The position numbers and the translations under genes are program-made. Shown one piece after another: positions 22,730-31,840 of a DNA stretch of 33,125 bases. The notes under the pieces are model-generated. The model saw only the letters and a list, made by a program, of their open reading frames with translations. It searched no databases and was not told the origin of the DNA. The number at the start of each line of letters is the position of its first letter. Position 1 is the first letter of the stretch. Source of the DNA: an uncultured Hungatella sp. (GTDB lineage Bacteria > Bacillota > Clostridia > Lachnospirales > Lachnospiraceae). The stretch spans positions 1 through 33,125 of the forward strand of contig CAJTUV010000008.1 in NCBI GenBank assembly GCA_910579515.1. Direction: 5' to 3'.

Positions 22730-23488
22730 ATGAAAAGAAATGATTTTGACAACGAATATGCAGTGATCGTAGATCAGGCTACTGTACGCTTTAATGTGGC
22801 TTCCGAACGGATTGACAATCTAAAGGAGTACTTTGTAAAACTGGTGAAACGTGAGTTGATGTTTAAGGAGTTTCTGGCTCTGAAAGACGTAAGCGTGAAG
22901 ATTCGGAAGGGAGAATCCTGGGGAATTGTAGGGACGAATGGTTCCGGAAAGTCTACCTTATTAAAATTAATATGCGGGATATTGAAACCATATAAGGGAA
23001 GTGTGACGATTCACGGTTCGATTGCTCCATTGATTGAATTAGGAGCAGGGTTTGACGGTGACTTAACAGCGCGGGAAAATATTTTCTTAAATGGGGCAGT
23101 CCTGGGATATGATAAAAATTTTATGCAGGCTCACTTTGAGGAAATTGTAAAGTTTGCAGAATTATGGGATTTTTTGGATATGCCTATCAAGAATTATTCC
23201 TCTGGTATGGCGGCCAGGCTGGGCTTTTCGATAGCTACCATTGTCAGGCCGGATATTTTGATCTGCGATGAAGTACTTGCTGTGGGAGACTATGCGTTTC
23301 AACAAAAATGTGAACAGAAGATGTGCGAAATGCGGGAGCAGGGGACAACACTTTTATTCGTCTCCCACTCTATCGACTCTGTAAAGGAAGTCTGCGACCA
23401 TGCCCTGTGGATTGAAAAAGGCCAGATCCAGAAAAGCGGTATGGCAGAGGAAGTCTGTGATTCCTATATGGAGTCACTGCAAATATAG
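22730..23488 (+). CDS. ABC transporter ATPase for polysaccharide export (Wzt/TagH/KpsT type)
   Basis: Energises the permease encoded just before it. Counted from ATG 22730 (252 residues): Walker A GTNGSGKST at 68-76, signature YSSGM at 156-160, Walker B ILICDEV at 176-182 and switch His213. As in the left-hand twin, there is no C-terminal carbohydrate-binding domain. The Walker B has Cys where most relatives have Val or Phe, which is tolerated. A TTG at 22718 would extend the frame by four residues, but ATG 22730 is the more likely start. The long N-terminal strand-helix segment (NEYAVIVDQATVRFNVASERIDNLKEYFVKL, read as two adjoining pieces) is shared with the left ATPase and is characteristic of glycan exporters. 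Confidence 0.93.
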   Translation: MKRNDFDNEYAVIVDQATVRFNVASERIDNLKEYFVKLVKRELMFKEFLALKDVSVKIRKGESWGIVGTNGSGKSTLLKLICGILKPYKGSVTIHGSIAPLIELGAGFDGDLTARENIFLNGAVLGYDKNFMQAHFEEIVKFAELWDFLDMPIKNYSSGMAARLGFSIATIVRPDILICDEVLAVGDYAFQQKCEQKMCEMREQGTTLLFVSHSIDSVKEVCDHALWIEKGQIQKSGMAEEVCDSYMESLQI

Positions 23489-23505
23489 GAAAGGAATCGT
23501 TCAAG

Positions 23506-25359
23506 ATGAAAAATATCAAAATTTTAATATCATGTCACAAACCAGTAGAATTATTAAAAAGTAATATTCTGATTCCTATACAGGTAGGATGTGATTTGAA
23601 TCAAGAACGTTTCAGCAATATGCTGAGAGATAATGAGGGAGAAAATATCTCAAGCAAAAATCCAATGTACTGCGAATTGACAGCACAGTATTGGGCATGG
23701 AAAAACTTAGAGGCAGATTACTATGGCTTTTTTCATTACCGGAGATACCTAAACTTTTCTGAAAAACGATTTCCCAAGGACTGCTGGGGAAATGTGGTGG
23801 AGGACTATCTGCTAAAAAGAACTGCCAGACAATACGGTCTGACCGATGAAACTATGAGAGGTCTGATAGAAAATTATGATATGATCATATCCGAAATGAA
23901 GGATGTGGCCCAAATGCCGACCCATGATAAATCGGTTTATGAACAATATAAAAACGGGAATTCACTACATAGCGAAGATCTGGACATTGTGATTGATATT
24001 GTTCGAAAACGATATCCGGAATATAGGGATGACCTGCATAAGTATTTGAACAGTACCAGAACATGCCTGTGCAATATGTATATCATGAAGCGCGAACTGT
24101 TTTTGGAATATATGGAATGGCTGTTTGATATTCTGTTTGAATTTGAAAAGCGGGCAAACATGGATGATTATTCCGTAGAAGGTCTTAGAACACCTGGACA
24201 TCTGGCGGAACGATTGCTGACTTTATATTATATCCATCTTAAAAGAACACGTAAATTAAAAATAAAAGAACTGCAGACCGTCGTCTTTCTGAATACAGAC
24301 CCGAAACCAGTTTTAAAACCGGCATTTGACAAAAACAATACAGCTATCGTATTATCTGCCAATGATTTTTATGTCCCTTATGTCTCTGTTGTTCTTGAGT
24401 CCCTGCATTATCATGCTACTCATAATTGGAATTATGATGTCATTGTTATGCACAGAGATATTAGTCTGAAAAATCAGATGATATTAAAGGAGCAGTTATC
24501 CGATAAAAAGAATATTTCCCTGCGCTTTTTGGATATTGGACGTTATTCAAAGCCTTTTGAGAAAATGTTTTTAAGAGGCCACTTTGCAGTAGAGACTTAC
24601 TTTCGTTTACTTATGCCGGAGATTTTTAAAAACTATACCAAAGCTTTGTACATGGACAGTGACCTTGTTTTAAATGCTGACCCAGGAGAACTCTATCATA
24701 CGGATGTCTCTGGATATCTGTTAGCAGCATGTCACGATTCGGATACAGCAGGACTTTATAATGGATATGAGCCAAATAAGAAATATTATATGGATCATAT
24801 TTTGAAAATTAAAAAGCCATATGAGTATTTTCAGGCCGGAGTCATTTTATTTAACTTAGAGGAGTTCCGGAAACGATATAAAACAAAAGACATGCTTCAA
24901 TTTGCAGCTTCTTATAAATGGGAGCTGTTAGACCAGGATGTTTTGAACTATATAGCTCAGGGAAGCGTAAAGTATGTAGACTCAGAATGGAATGTAATGA
25001 CAGACTGGGCAGGAATTCGGATTTCACAAATCATTGCTCTTGCCCCTAAGCGCATGAATGCAGACTATTTAAAGGCCCGCAAAAATCCTAAGATTATACA
25101 TTATGCCGGCCCAGACAAGCCATGGCACCAGCCATATGCAGATAAGGCGGAATATTTTTGGAAACACGCGCGGAAATGTCCTTATTATGAGGTTATTTTA
25201 CAAAGATTATATGCGGTGCCTCCTGTTCCAACTCTAAAGGAAAGGGTGAAGCAGACTTTGCTCGGAAGAATGATGCCAAGTATTACATTATTTTTCCCGT
25301 ATAAAACAAGAAGGCGGGAATATTTAAAGAAGATAGCAAGGGGATTTTTGAGGTTTTAA
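23506..25359 (+). CDS. Two-domain glycosyltransferase: DUF4422 plus family 8
   Basis: A 617-residue fusion. Residues about 1-255 are a DUF4422 domain, a predicted glycosyltransferase: KILISCHKPVELLKSNILIP, QYWAWKNLEADYYGFFHYRRYL, then NMYIMKRELFLEYMEWLFDIL. Residues about 278-560 are a family 8 (LgtC/glycogenin-like) transferase: TAIVLSANDFYVPYVSVVLESL, the metal site MDSDLVLN (383-390), YFQAGVILFNL and the late His motif KIIHYAGPDKPW that binds the nucleotide sugar. A basic C-terminal tail (RRREYLKKIARGFLRF) probably docks on the membrane. Two active sites would let one protein add two residues in turn. Both modules occur singly or fused in capsule loci of gut bacteria. It starts 17 bases after the ATPase stop. 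Confidence 0.85.
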   Translation: MKNIKILISCHKPVELLKSNILIPIQVGCDLNQERFSNMLRDNEGENISSKNPMYCELTAQYWAWKNLEADYYGFFHYRRYLNFSEKRFPKDCWGNVVEDYLLKRTARQYGLTDETMRGLIENYDMIISEMKDVAQMPTHDKSVYEQYKNGNSLHSEDLDIVIDIVRKRYPEYRDDLHKYLNSTRTCLCNMYIMKRELFLEYMEWLFDILFEFEKRANMDDYSVEGLRTPGHLAERLLTLYYIHLKRTRKLKIKELQTVVFLNTDPKPVLKPAFDKNNTAIVLSANDFYVPYVSVVLESLHYHATHNWNYDVIVMHRDISLKNQMILKEQLSDKKNISLRFLDIGRYSKPFEKMFLRGHFAVETYFRLLMPEIFKNYTKALYMDSDLVLNADPGELYHTDVSGYLLAACHDSDTAGLYNGYEPNKKYYMDHILKIKKPYEYFQAGVILFNLEEFRKRYKTKDMLQFAASYKWELLDQDVLNYIAQGSVKYVDSEWNVMTDWAGIRISQIIALAPKRMNADYLKARKNPKIIHYAGPDKPWHQPYADKAEYFWKHARKCPYYEVILQRLYAVPPVPTLKERVKQTLLGRMMPSITLFFPYKTRRREYLKKIARGFLRF

Positions 25360-25377
25360 GAGACAGGATGATGCAGT

Positions 25378-28302
25378 ATGAGTAGAATAATCAAATTATC
25401 ACCAATAAAAAAGAGAATACTCTTTTTGCTTTTGATGGTTATCGGAGGAAGTATATTCACACTTATCTATTTGGCGGCTATGGGGAATACAAATCAGGTA
25501 TATAATGACATAATTGTAGAATGGACATCTATATATTCAAGCAATAAATCAGCAGAACGAAATCTCCTCTTTTTACTCATTTTTATGGGTATTGTTGTAT
25601 ATGGGCTTTTTTATCTTATTACAAAAAGGATATGGAAAGATTGGGATTTTATTCCTATAAATTATAAATCAAATGAGGTTCTAAAAACCAAAGAATTTCT
25701 ATGTGCTTTAGCGTCAATTACAGGCCTGTATTTTTTGATTTTTAATGGAACACATCAAATTGTCATTGCTTCTTTAATTTATGTTATTATCTTATTCCTA
25801 ATTAATAAGGAATTGATATATACCGGTATATGTACTTATTATTTAGGAATATACGCCTCTTTTGGCTTATACAGGCTATATGTAGTATCTGGTGGACAGA
25901 ATAATACCAATAACATGATAGTTGCTACTACAGCTTTTCTTGTATCGCTTATTCCATTGGGGGTTGAAAACAAAAGAAAAGCCTTGCTCCACCTAGGAAT
26001 GATTGAGGGAATCATAATTCCGTTTAGTCTGTTGATATATTTGGCAAACAGATATAAAAATGGAGAAGAGATTACTATTATTGATGTTCCCGAAAATGTA
26101 AAAATAGTGCTGTCTATTATTATTATAGCATTTGTTATAGAAGCCTTTTGGGTAATAATTAAGAAATGGAAAAAGGCAGAAAACATAGATGAAATTATAT
26201 TACTAGGAACCTGTATTTCGGTTATGGCGTATAACCGATTTTCGGGAACAGGTGCCATTATGCCTGCCGATATGCATCATCCATTTGAAAATATTATAGG
26301 TTATTCACAGATATTTTCTCTTGGACAAAATCTTTTTACAGAATATATTCCAATTTCTGGAATGTATTCCATTGTGCAGGGGACAGTTTTTGACTGGTTT
26401 GGTAATGCAGGAACACTTAGCAATTACTATGTAACGGAAAATTTGTTTTATTTGTTTGTTCTTATATTGATTGGAATTATAGTAAGGAAACATGTAACGG
26501 GTACGTATGCTCTTTTAATTAGTTTAATATATAATCTGCTTAGTTATAATCGTTCAGCGTTTATGCTTCCTGTAATGTTGTTATTGGCATTACCAGAGCT
26601 TATAGAGAAAAATAGACTGTGGCTTCAAATATGGTTTTTAACAAGCTTGTTTCATGGTCTATACTATCCCCTTTATGGGGTGGCGGTTTGTCTGGCTTTT
26701 GCACCATTAGGTCTCTGGCAGGCAATAAACTATATAGAGTCTGGACAACTGAAAAAAGATAGTAATAAAATCACTTTTTGGATTACATGGGGTATATGTC
26801 TACTTTGCTTTATTCTAAATAGCCATTTTCTGCTTGGGACATTAAAACATATGCTTGCAATGACAGGACAAAGCCTTCTTGCGGACGGGCTTTCGAGATT
26901 TGGACAGTTAATTCCTGGATGGTTTTTGCCATATTTGGACGAAACTCATACCATCGTGCGAATTGGTCTGTATTATATCATTACTGTAATGGTTCCAGTT
27001 ATATTTGTATGGGCAGGATTTGCAATGGCCATTCGAGTGGCAGATATTTCTTTTGATAAAGGGAAAATAAGAATTAGAAATCTTAAAAAGTTTTGCCTTA
27101 TGGCAAGCGCTGTGATTATGCCAATAGTGTGTTATACATTCACTTTTACACGTCTTGATGTAGATAGTATTTATGCGAGAAGTGCTGGTGTTCTGTATGC
27201 GGGAATGGTTATATTACTTATTTTTGTTTGGAATTATATTAATAAGGAAGGTTTGCGCCTGTTATTGATCATCACTTTAATTGCAATCCCGGGCATTTCT
27301 AATGAAGTAGGTGTATTTTCAACAGAATCCAATTCTAAACTGATGGCATACTATACTGTTCCAGAGGGGTATATGTATGTTGAAAATGATGAGGTGGAAA
27401 AGCTGGGGACAGGTTATATAGAACAGAATGTATATACAACCATAAAAGAAACTTATGCTCGGTTTGCTGATAAAAGTAGGGATGCATCATACATTGGAGA
27501 TCCGGCTTTATTTGGATATTTCTATTTGCTGGGAATAAAGGGCGATGGGCCAATAGAACTGGCATTAACAGTTAAAGGTTATGACGCGACAACGGAAACA
27601 GTTGACATTATAAGAAAAAACAATAGCATCATAGCCCCTTCATTTACCCCATTTTTCAATTATTATCTATATCATTGGCTGCTTGCGTCGGGAGAATACT
27701 ATTGGAATGCTGATACAAGGGAATTTTATCCTAATAATGGGCTGTATACAAGAGCTGAGATTATAGATCAAAACAAGAATATTTTGATTGCATGGGATGG
27801 GATGGATGTAGGAAAGACTTCATCTTCCTGGGGACTGTCAATGAAAAGTCTTGAGAGAATTTTTACAGAATATATTATTTCGTATAAAATGCAGCGTTCA
27901 GGAAGCGGAGTCATGATTGAACTTAGTGAGCCGATCGATGGAGATTCAGCAGATTTCGTATACATTGAGTTTGCAGGTATGGATCAAAATTATGTATCTA
28001 CATTATTTGATTTGAATAGTGAGGTAATACAGGAGGATAGTTACCTTGCTAAAAACTTAATGAAGAAAAAATATAACGATGGAATGGTTGTGCAACTGAG
28101 GTGGCATGATGACAATGGGGAACTTCATCTTATGAATTGCGCAATGAGTGAGGGGAAATTACTAATTCCTATTGGTGCCGGATTGAAATGGCTGTTCAAT
28201 CAACATAATTTTATCTCAGTCTATACATACCAGAATGGTGATGAAATTGTTACACCTGAAATCTCTAATATAAGATTCCTAAAAGTTAGAGAAATAAATT
28301 AG
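25378..28302 (+). CDS. Very large polytopic membrane protein, probable GT-C glycosyltransferase
   Basis: 974 residues. The first ~650 contain many membrane helices (at least a dozen hydrophobic segments). The last ~320 are soluble and probably outside the cell. A segment around 300-345 (MPADMHHPFENIIGYSQIF, then LFTEYIPISGMYSIVQGTVFDWFG) resembles the acidic outer-loop pattern of GT-C enzymes such as Pmt/ArnT relatives, which use polyprenyl-phosphate sugars. This fits the DPM1-like GT2 and GtrA genes downstream, which would make and flip such a donor. A role as polymerase (Wzy-like) is the alternative. The C-terminal domain is not recognised. It contains many aromatic and Asp/Glu residues, as in carbohydrate-binding modules. 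The exact family is uncertain. Confidence 0.6.
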   Translation: MSRIIKLSPIKKRILFLLLMVIGGSIFTLIYLAAMGNTNQVYNDIIVEWTSIYSSNKSAERNLLFLLIFMGIVVYGLFYLITKRIWKDWDFIPINYKSNEVLKTKEFLCALASITGLYFLIFNGTHQIVIASLIYVIILFLINKELIYTGICTYYLGIYASFGLYRLYVVSGGQNNTNNMIVATTAFLVSLIPLGVENKRKALLHLGMIEGIIIPFSLLIYLANRYKNGEEITIIDVPENVKIVLSIIIIAFVIEAFWVIIKKWKKAENIDEIILLGTCISVMAYNRFSGTGAIMPADMHHPFENIIGYSQIFSLGQNLFTEYIPISGMYSIVQGTVFDWFGNAGTLSNYYVTENLFYLFVLILIGIIVRKHVTGTYALLISLIYNLLSYNRSAFMLPVMLLLALPELIEKNRLWLQIWFLTSLFHGLYYPLYGVAVCLAFAPLGLWQAINYIESGQLKKDSNKITFWITWGICLLCFILNSHFLLGTLKHMLAMTGQSLLADGLSRFGQLIPGWFLPYLDETHTIVRIGLYYIITVMVPVIFVWAGFAMAIRVADISFDKGKIRIRNLKKFCLMASAVIMPIVCYTFTFTRLDVDSIYARSAGVLYAGMVILLIFVWNYINKEGLRLLLIITLIAIPGISNEVGVFSTESNSKLMAYYTVPEGYMYVENDEVEKLGTGYIEQNVYTTIKETYARFADKSRDASYIGDPALFGYFYLLGIKGDGPIELALTVKGYDATTETVDIIRKNNSIIAPSFTPFFNYYLYHWLLASGEYYWNADTREFYPNNGLYTRAEIIDQNKNILIAWDGMDVGKTSSSWGLSMKSLERIFTEYIISYKMQRSGSGVMIELSEPIDGDSADFVYIEFAGMDQNYVSTLFDLNSEVIQEDSYLAKNLMKKKYNDGMVVQLRWHDDNGELHLMNCAMSEGKLLIPIGAGLKWLFNQHNFISVYTYQNGDEIVTPEISNIRFLKVREIN

Positions 28303-28313
28303 GAGGCCTAATA

Positions 28314-29108
28314 ATGGACAAAATATTATTATTTATTCCTATGTATAATTGCGAGAAGCAAATCGTCCGTGTTTTAAAGCAGCTCACAGATGAGGTCTGC
28401 AGTTACATAACTGAGGTCATAATCGTTAACAACCGCAGCACTGATCATGGGGAAGCGGTAGTACAAAGCTATCTATCAGAGAATCCGCTGCCAATGAAAG
28501 TAAGCTTGTTACGCAATGATGACAATTATGGCCTGGGAGGTTCCCATAAGGTTGCATTTCAGTATGCAGTAGATCACGGATTTGATTACGTGATTGTTCT
28601 TCACGGAGACGACCAGGGAGATATTTCAAATATTTTGCCCTATCTAAGAAGCAAGGAGTATGCAAAGTATGATTGTTTTCTTGGGGCTCGTTTTATGAAA
28701 GGCTCACAACTGCAAGGGTATTCAAAGTTTAGAACCTTCGGAAATCATGTATATAACATCCTCTTCTCCATAGGATGCGGTTACAGGATCTATGATCTTG
28801 GGTCTGGCTTAAATATGTACAAGACCCATATTCTAAAGAATAAATTTTACCTAAAATATAAAGACAATCTCATTTTTAATTATTGTATGGTAATGGGCTC
28901 AGCCTTTTTCAAGCATAAGATAAAATTCTTTCCGATCATTTGGCGAGAGGATGATCAGGTATCTAATGTAAAGATGGTGAGCCAGGCGGTTACCGTATTA
29001 AAGCTATTAGGGCAATTCATGATAAACAGAAAAAAGTTTGTAATTGCTGAACATAGAGAGAACACAATCGCAGAGTATGCGGCTCAAGTCATATATACAA
29101 ATAGATAG
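28314..29108 (+). CDS. DPM1-like family 2 glycosyltransferase without membrane domain
   Basis: 264 residues: LLFIPMYNCEKQIVRVLKQL, then VIIVNNRSTDHGEAVV and YVIVLHGDDQGDISNILPYL, in which the D-D-Q site replaces the usual D-A-D. YGLGGSHKVAFQYAVDHGFD is the G-x-G helix seen in dolichol/undecaprenyl-phosphate sugar synthases. LGSGLNMYKT and FNYCMVMGSAF also fit that group. Such enzymes make polyprenyl-phosphate monosaccharides that GT-C enzymes use outside the cell. Here the GT-C-like giant lies directly upstream, and a GtrA-type protein closes the set further down. No C-terminal helices are present, so the enzyme is soluble or peripherally bound. AGGAGG precedes the start by 6 bases. Confidence 0.87.
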   Translation: MDKILLFIPMYNCEKQIVRVLKQLTDEVCSYITEVIIVNNRSTDHGEAVVQSYLSENPLPMKVSLLRNDDNYGLGGSHKVAFQYAVDHGFDYVIVLHGDDQGDISNILPYLRSKEYAKYDCFLGARFMKGSQLQGYSKFRTFGNHVYNILFSIGCGYRIYDLGSGLNMYKTHILKNKFYLKYKDNLIFNYCMVMGSAFFKHKIKFFPIIWREDDQVSNVKMVSQAVTVLKLLGQFMINRKKFVIAEHRENTIAEYAAQVIYTNR

Positions 29109-29120
29109 TGGGGGAGACTG

Positions 29121-29978
29121 GTGGGCAATAAAGGATATCTTAACCATGCAATAAATATTTCAGTAATTTTACTTTCCACAGTAATATTTATTCTTGATTA
29201 TGAGGATATTAGGGGGGGTTTTTACAATCAAAATTGTTTGTCCGTTTTGATTGTAATGATTACAGTTATCTTGGTTCACATGGTAAAGGCCGGAAGACTT
29301 TATCTGGCATTATATGAATCAGGACTGGAGTTTACCACCTATTTGAAAATTTACTGTAAGGTAACCCCTGTTAGTGTTGTGCTTCCTTGGAAGCTGGGAG
29401 AATTTTTTAGAATGTACTGTTATGGGACGGCGCTGGGAAACGGCTTAAAGGGAATGGTTATCATTATTCTTGACCGGTTCATGGACACAGCGGCCCTTGT
29501 GACGGCAGTCCTTCTTGTCCGAACTCTGAACGGAGGCACCATAACTTCTCTTGTTTATATGCTGCTGGTTTTCTTATTGTTTGTTTTTCTATGTTATTTG
29601 GCGTTTCCAGGGCTCTATAAATTTTGGAAAAGAAACCTCCTCAGGGAGAAAGCGACAAATAATAAACTGAGAGTATTAAAATTTCTGGATTCGCTTAATA
29701 AGATTTACAGAGAAATAGAAAGTGTAGCGAAAGGAAGAGGCGCTATCTTGTATTTCCTGTCTCTGATTGCCTGGGGGGTAGAGATTGGCAGCATCACTCT
29801 CCTTAATAAATTAGACAAAGATATCGGGCTGAGTTCAACAATTTCAGACTATTTGACTTCTGCTCTGAGCGGAGGCCAGTCCAATGAATTGGGGCAGTTT
29901 GTGTTCATCAGTATTCTGTTTATGATATCAATTTATCTTGTACTAAAAGCCAAAGACACATTGTGGAAAGAAGGATGA
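29121..29978 (+). CDS. AglD/lysylphosphatidylglycerol-synthase-like membrane protein
   Basis: A 285-residue protein with about seven membrane helices, from a GTG start preceded by GGGGGAG. PWKLGEFFRMYCYGTAL (about 92-108) and IIILDRFMDTAAL (about 116-128) match the conserved P-x-x-x-G-E and D-R-x-x-D patterns of the LPG_synthase_TM / AglD / YbhN family, members of which are suspected flippases or membrane partners of polyprenyl-sugar enzymes. The catalytic C-terminal domain of MprF is absent. A run of seven G followed by five T (29212-29223) lies in codons about 31-34. It encodes Arg-Gly-Gly-Phe and could slip during replication. Tight spacing on both sides shows that it belongs to the operon. 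Confidence 0.75.
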   Translation: MGNKGYLNHAINISVILLSTVIFILDYEDIRGGFYNQNCLSVLIVMITVILVHMVKAGRLYLALYESGLEFTTYLKIYCKVTPVSVVLPWKLGEFFRMYCYGTALGNGLKGMVIIILDRFMDTAALVTAVLLVRTLNGGTITSLVYMLLVFLLFVFLCYLAFPGLYKFWKRNLLREKATNNKLRVLKFLDSLNKIYREIESVAKGRGAILYFLSLIAWGVEIGSITLLNKLDKDIGLSSTISDYLTSALSGGQSNELGQFVFISILFMISIYLVLKAKDTLWKEG

Positions 29979-29981
29979 CGG

Positions 29982-31436
29982 TTGAAAATAATTGTTGTAT
30001 ATGATGACACCGGAAGAAAAAGTGAAGTGATTACAGACATTATTGGAGATAAGGGCTTTGCAGATGTTGTTGTACGAAGGAGGCATTTAGAGGAATATTA
30101 TCAAGACGAGCTTAAGAAGGTGTATCCAGACCTAAAATGGAAGAAGGTTCATTCCGTTTTTGAATATGCGGATCTTGTAAAGGAGTTAAATATCTACAGT
30201 GAGTGCGATATGAAGGTTCTCCATTGTTTTTCGAACTATTTGATATCAGATACAGAAAAAGCTGCATTATCCTTTAAAAAACTTACTTTTATAGATACTG
30301 CTTTTGGAATTCTTGATGGAAGGCGCTCTGTAGCCGCAATGTTTCCTGACATAAACTCCTATATTTCTTTCTGCAAAAGTGTGATTTCCGGGCAAAATGC
30401 GTGGGATCTGGCAAGGGATATGGAGGAGACTTTTGAAATAGAGGGTCTTGTAGATATCGGAATTATCAGTAACTTTATTCAGTGTATCACCGGAAATTTT
30501 GATTCACGGTATTTTAATTCCTTAAAGGGAAATGAGTATACGCTTGTAAAAAGCTCATCCAATAAGAAAAAAATCAAAGCGGAGTACTGCTTTTACCATC
30601 TGCTTCCGGAAGATATGAAGTTTTGGTTCGTAATGCCCTTTAACTATCAGGAATCGGATAAAACGGCAAGCTATACGATGGAACGTTTACATATGACGGA
30701 TTTAGCCATAAAGTGGGTTCACGGTTCCATGGACGAGGAAGAATTTGAAGAACTGATGGATAAATATTTCTTCTTTTTTAACAGCCGCCACAGGAAAGCC
30801 TGTCTTGAGGAAGAGTATCAGGAAATTGCCAATTATCTCTATGCAGATAAAGTTCGTAGCAGAATCGCAGAGTTAAAGAAGTTTCCAGAGTATAGAAAAA
30901 TAGAAAACCTTTTGTCTGTTTCTAAAGATACAGAAATAGACATGCTTGTAACAAAATATTTTATCTTGAAAGAAAAAGTAGAAAAAAGGGTAAAGTATCC
31001 GAGCCAGCTTGTAATCGGCCATGGCGATCCATGTTTTGCAAATGCTTTATATAATAAATCTACAAAGACCTTAAAATTTATTGACCCCAAAGGTGCAGTT
31101 AGTGAGCATGAAATGTGGACAAACCCATATTATGATGTAGCCAAACTCAGCCATTCGGTTTGCGGAAGATATGATTTCTTTAACAATGCGCTTTTTGATA
31201 TAAAAATTGATACCGCCTTTTCCTATAACCTGGAGATACCATTTGATCATTCAAGATATGTGACTATTTTCAAAAGAAAAGTAGAGGAAAACGGCTTTGA
31301 TTATTTATCCGTAAGATTATATGAGGCTTCCTTATTCCTGTCTATGCTGCCATTGCATATTGATTATCCGCATAAGGTATTTGGTTTTATTCTAAATGTT
31401 AAAAACCTACTGGAGGAGATTGAAAAAGATGTTTAG
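29982..31436 (+). CDS. Two-domain protein with an aminoglycoside-phosphotransferase-like kinase
   Basis: 484 residues from a TTG start with AGAAGG 7 bases before it. The C-terminal ~300 residues are a small-molecule kinase of the APH/choline kinase fold. The N-lobe lysine is near TLVKSSSNKKK (187-197), the catalytic loop is VIGHGDPCFANALYN (344-358, with Asp349 and Asn354), and the metal-binding Asp368 is in FIDPKG. The first ~170 residues (MKIIVVYDDTGRKSEVITDI) form an extra alpha/beta domain I do not recognise. The next two genes encode a HAD phosphatase and a nucleotidyltransferase, an arrangement fit to make a nucleotide-activated precursor, as LicA and LicC do for phosphocholine. The substrate is unknown. 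The last 8 bases overlap the HAD gene. Confidence 0.75.
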   Translation: MKIIVVYDDTGRKSEVITDIIGDKGFADVVVRRRHLEEYYQDELKKVYPDLKWKKVHSVFEYADLVKELNIYSECDMKVLHCFSNYLISDTEKAALSFKKLTFIDTAFGILDGRRSVAAMFPDINSYISFCKSVISGQNAWDLARDMEETFEIEGLVDIGIISNFIQCITGNFDSRYFNSLKGNEYTLVKSSSNKKKIKAEYCFYHLLPEDMKFWFVMPFNYQESDKTASYTMERLHMTDLAIKWVHGSMDEEEFEELMDKYFFFFNSRHRKACLEEEYQEIANYLYADKVRSRIAELKKFPEYRKIENLLSVSKDTEIDMLVTKYFILKEKVEKRVKYPSQLVIGHGDPCFANALYNKSTKTLKFIDPKGAVSEHEMWTNPYYDVAKLSHSVCGRYDFFNNALFDIKIDTAFSYNLEIPFDHSRYVTIFKRKVEENGFDYLSVRLYEASLFLSMLPLHIDYPHKVFGFILNVKNLLEEIEKDV

Positions 31437-31821
31437 GGATTATTCATTTGTTTTTGATATTGATGGGACGCTTTGTCCTATTAAAAAGAAGGAAGAAAAC
31501 TATGAGGATTTAATTCCATTTTCCGATATGGTAAACCGGCTTAAATATTATAAAGAAAATGGGGCCAGAATTGTTCTTTATACATCAAGAAATATGAATT
31601 CTTATAATGGCAATCTAGGGCTTATCAATAAGTATACAGCCAAGGCACTTTTAGAATGGCTTGAAAAATGGGAGATTCCATATGACGAAATTGTATATGG
31701 CAAGGTCTGGCCGGGGCATAAGGGCTTTTATGTAGATGACAGAACGGTCAGGCCGGATGAATTTTTAAAGTATTCTCCAGAGGAGTTAGAAAAACTATGC
31801 GCTGGTGCGAGATGTTCTTGA
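31429..31821 (+). CDS. Small HAD-family phosphatase of capsule-biosynthesis type
   Basis: A 130-residue HAD protein without a cap domain. Motif I is FVFDIDGTLCP (8-18, nucleophile Asp10 and acid Asp12). Motif II has Thr/Ser in IVLYTSRNM. Motif IV is FYVDDRTV near residue 103. The middle motif RNMNSYNGNLGLINKYTAKALLEWLEKWEIPYDEIVYGK is typical of proteins annotated as capsular biosynthesis phosphatases. It would remove a phosphate from a sugar, or from an intermediate made by the neighbouring kinase. ATG 31429 is preferred because GGAGGAG lies about 9-10 bases upstream; the ATG at 31396 lies inside the kinase gene without a ribosome site. It overlaps the kinase stop by 8 bases. Confidence 0.82.
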   Translation: MFRDYSFVFDIDGTLCPIKKKEENYEDLIPFSDMVNRLKYYKENGARIVLYTSRNMNSYNGNLGLINKYTAKALLEWLEKWEIPYDEIVYGKVWPGHKGFYVDDRTVRPDEFLKYSPEELEKLCAGARCS

Positions 31822-31840
31822 AAGACAGGGGGGATTATTG

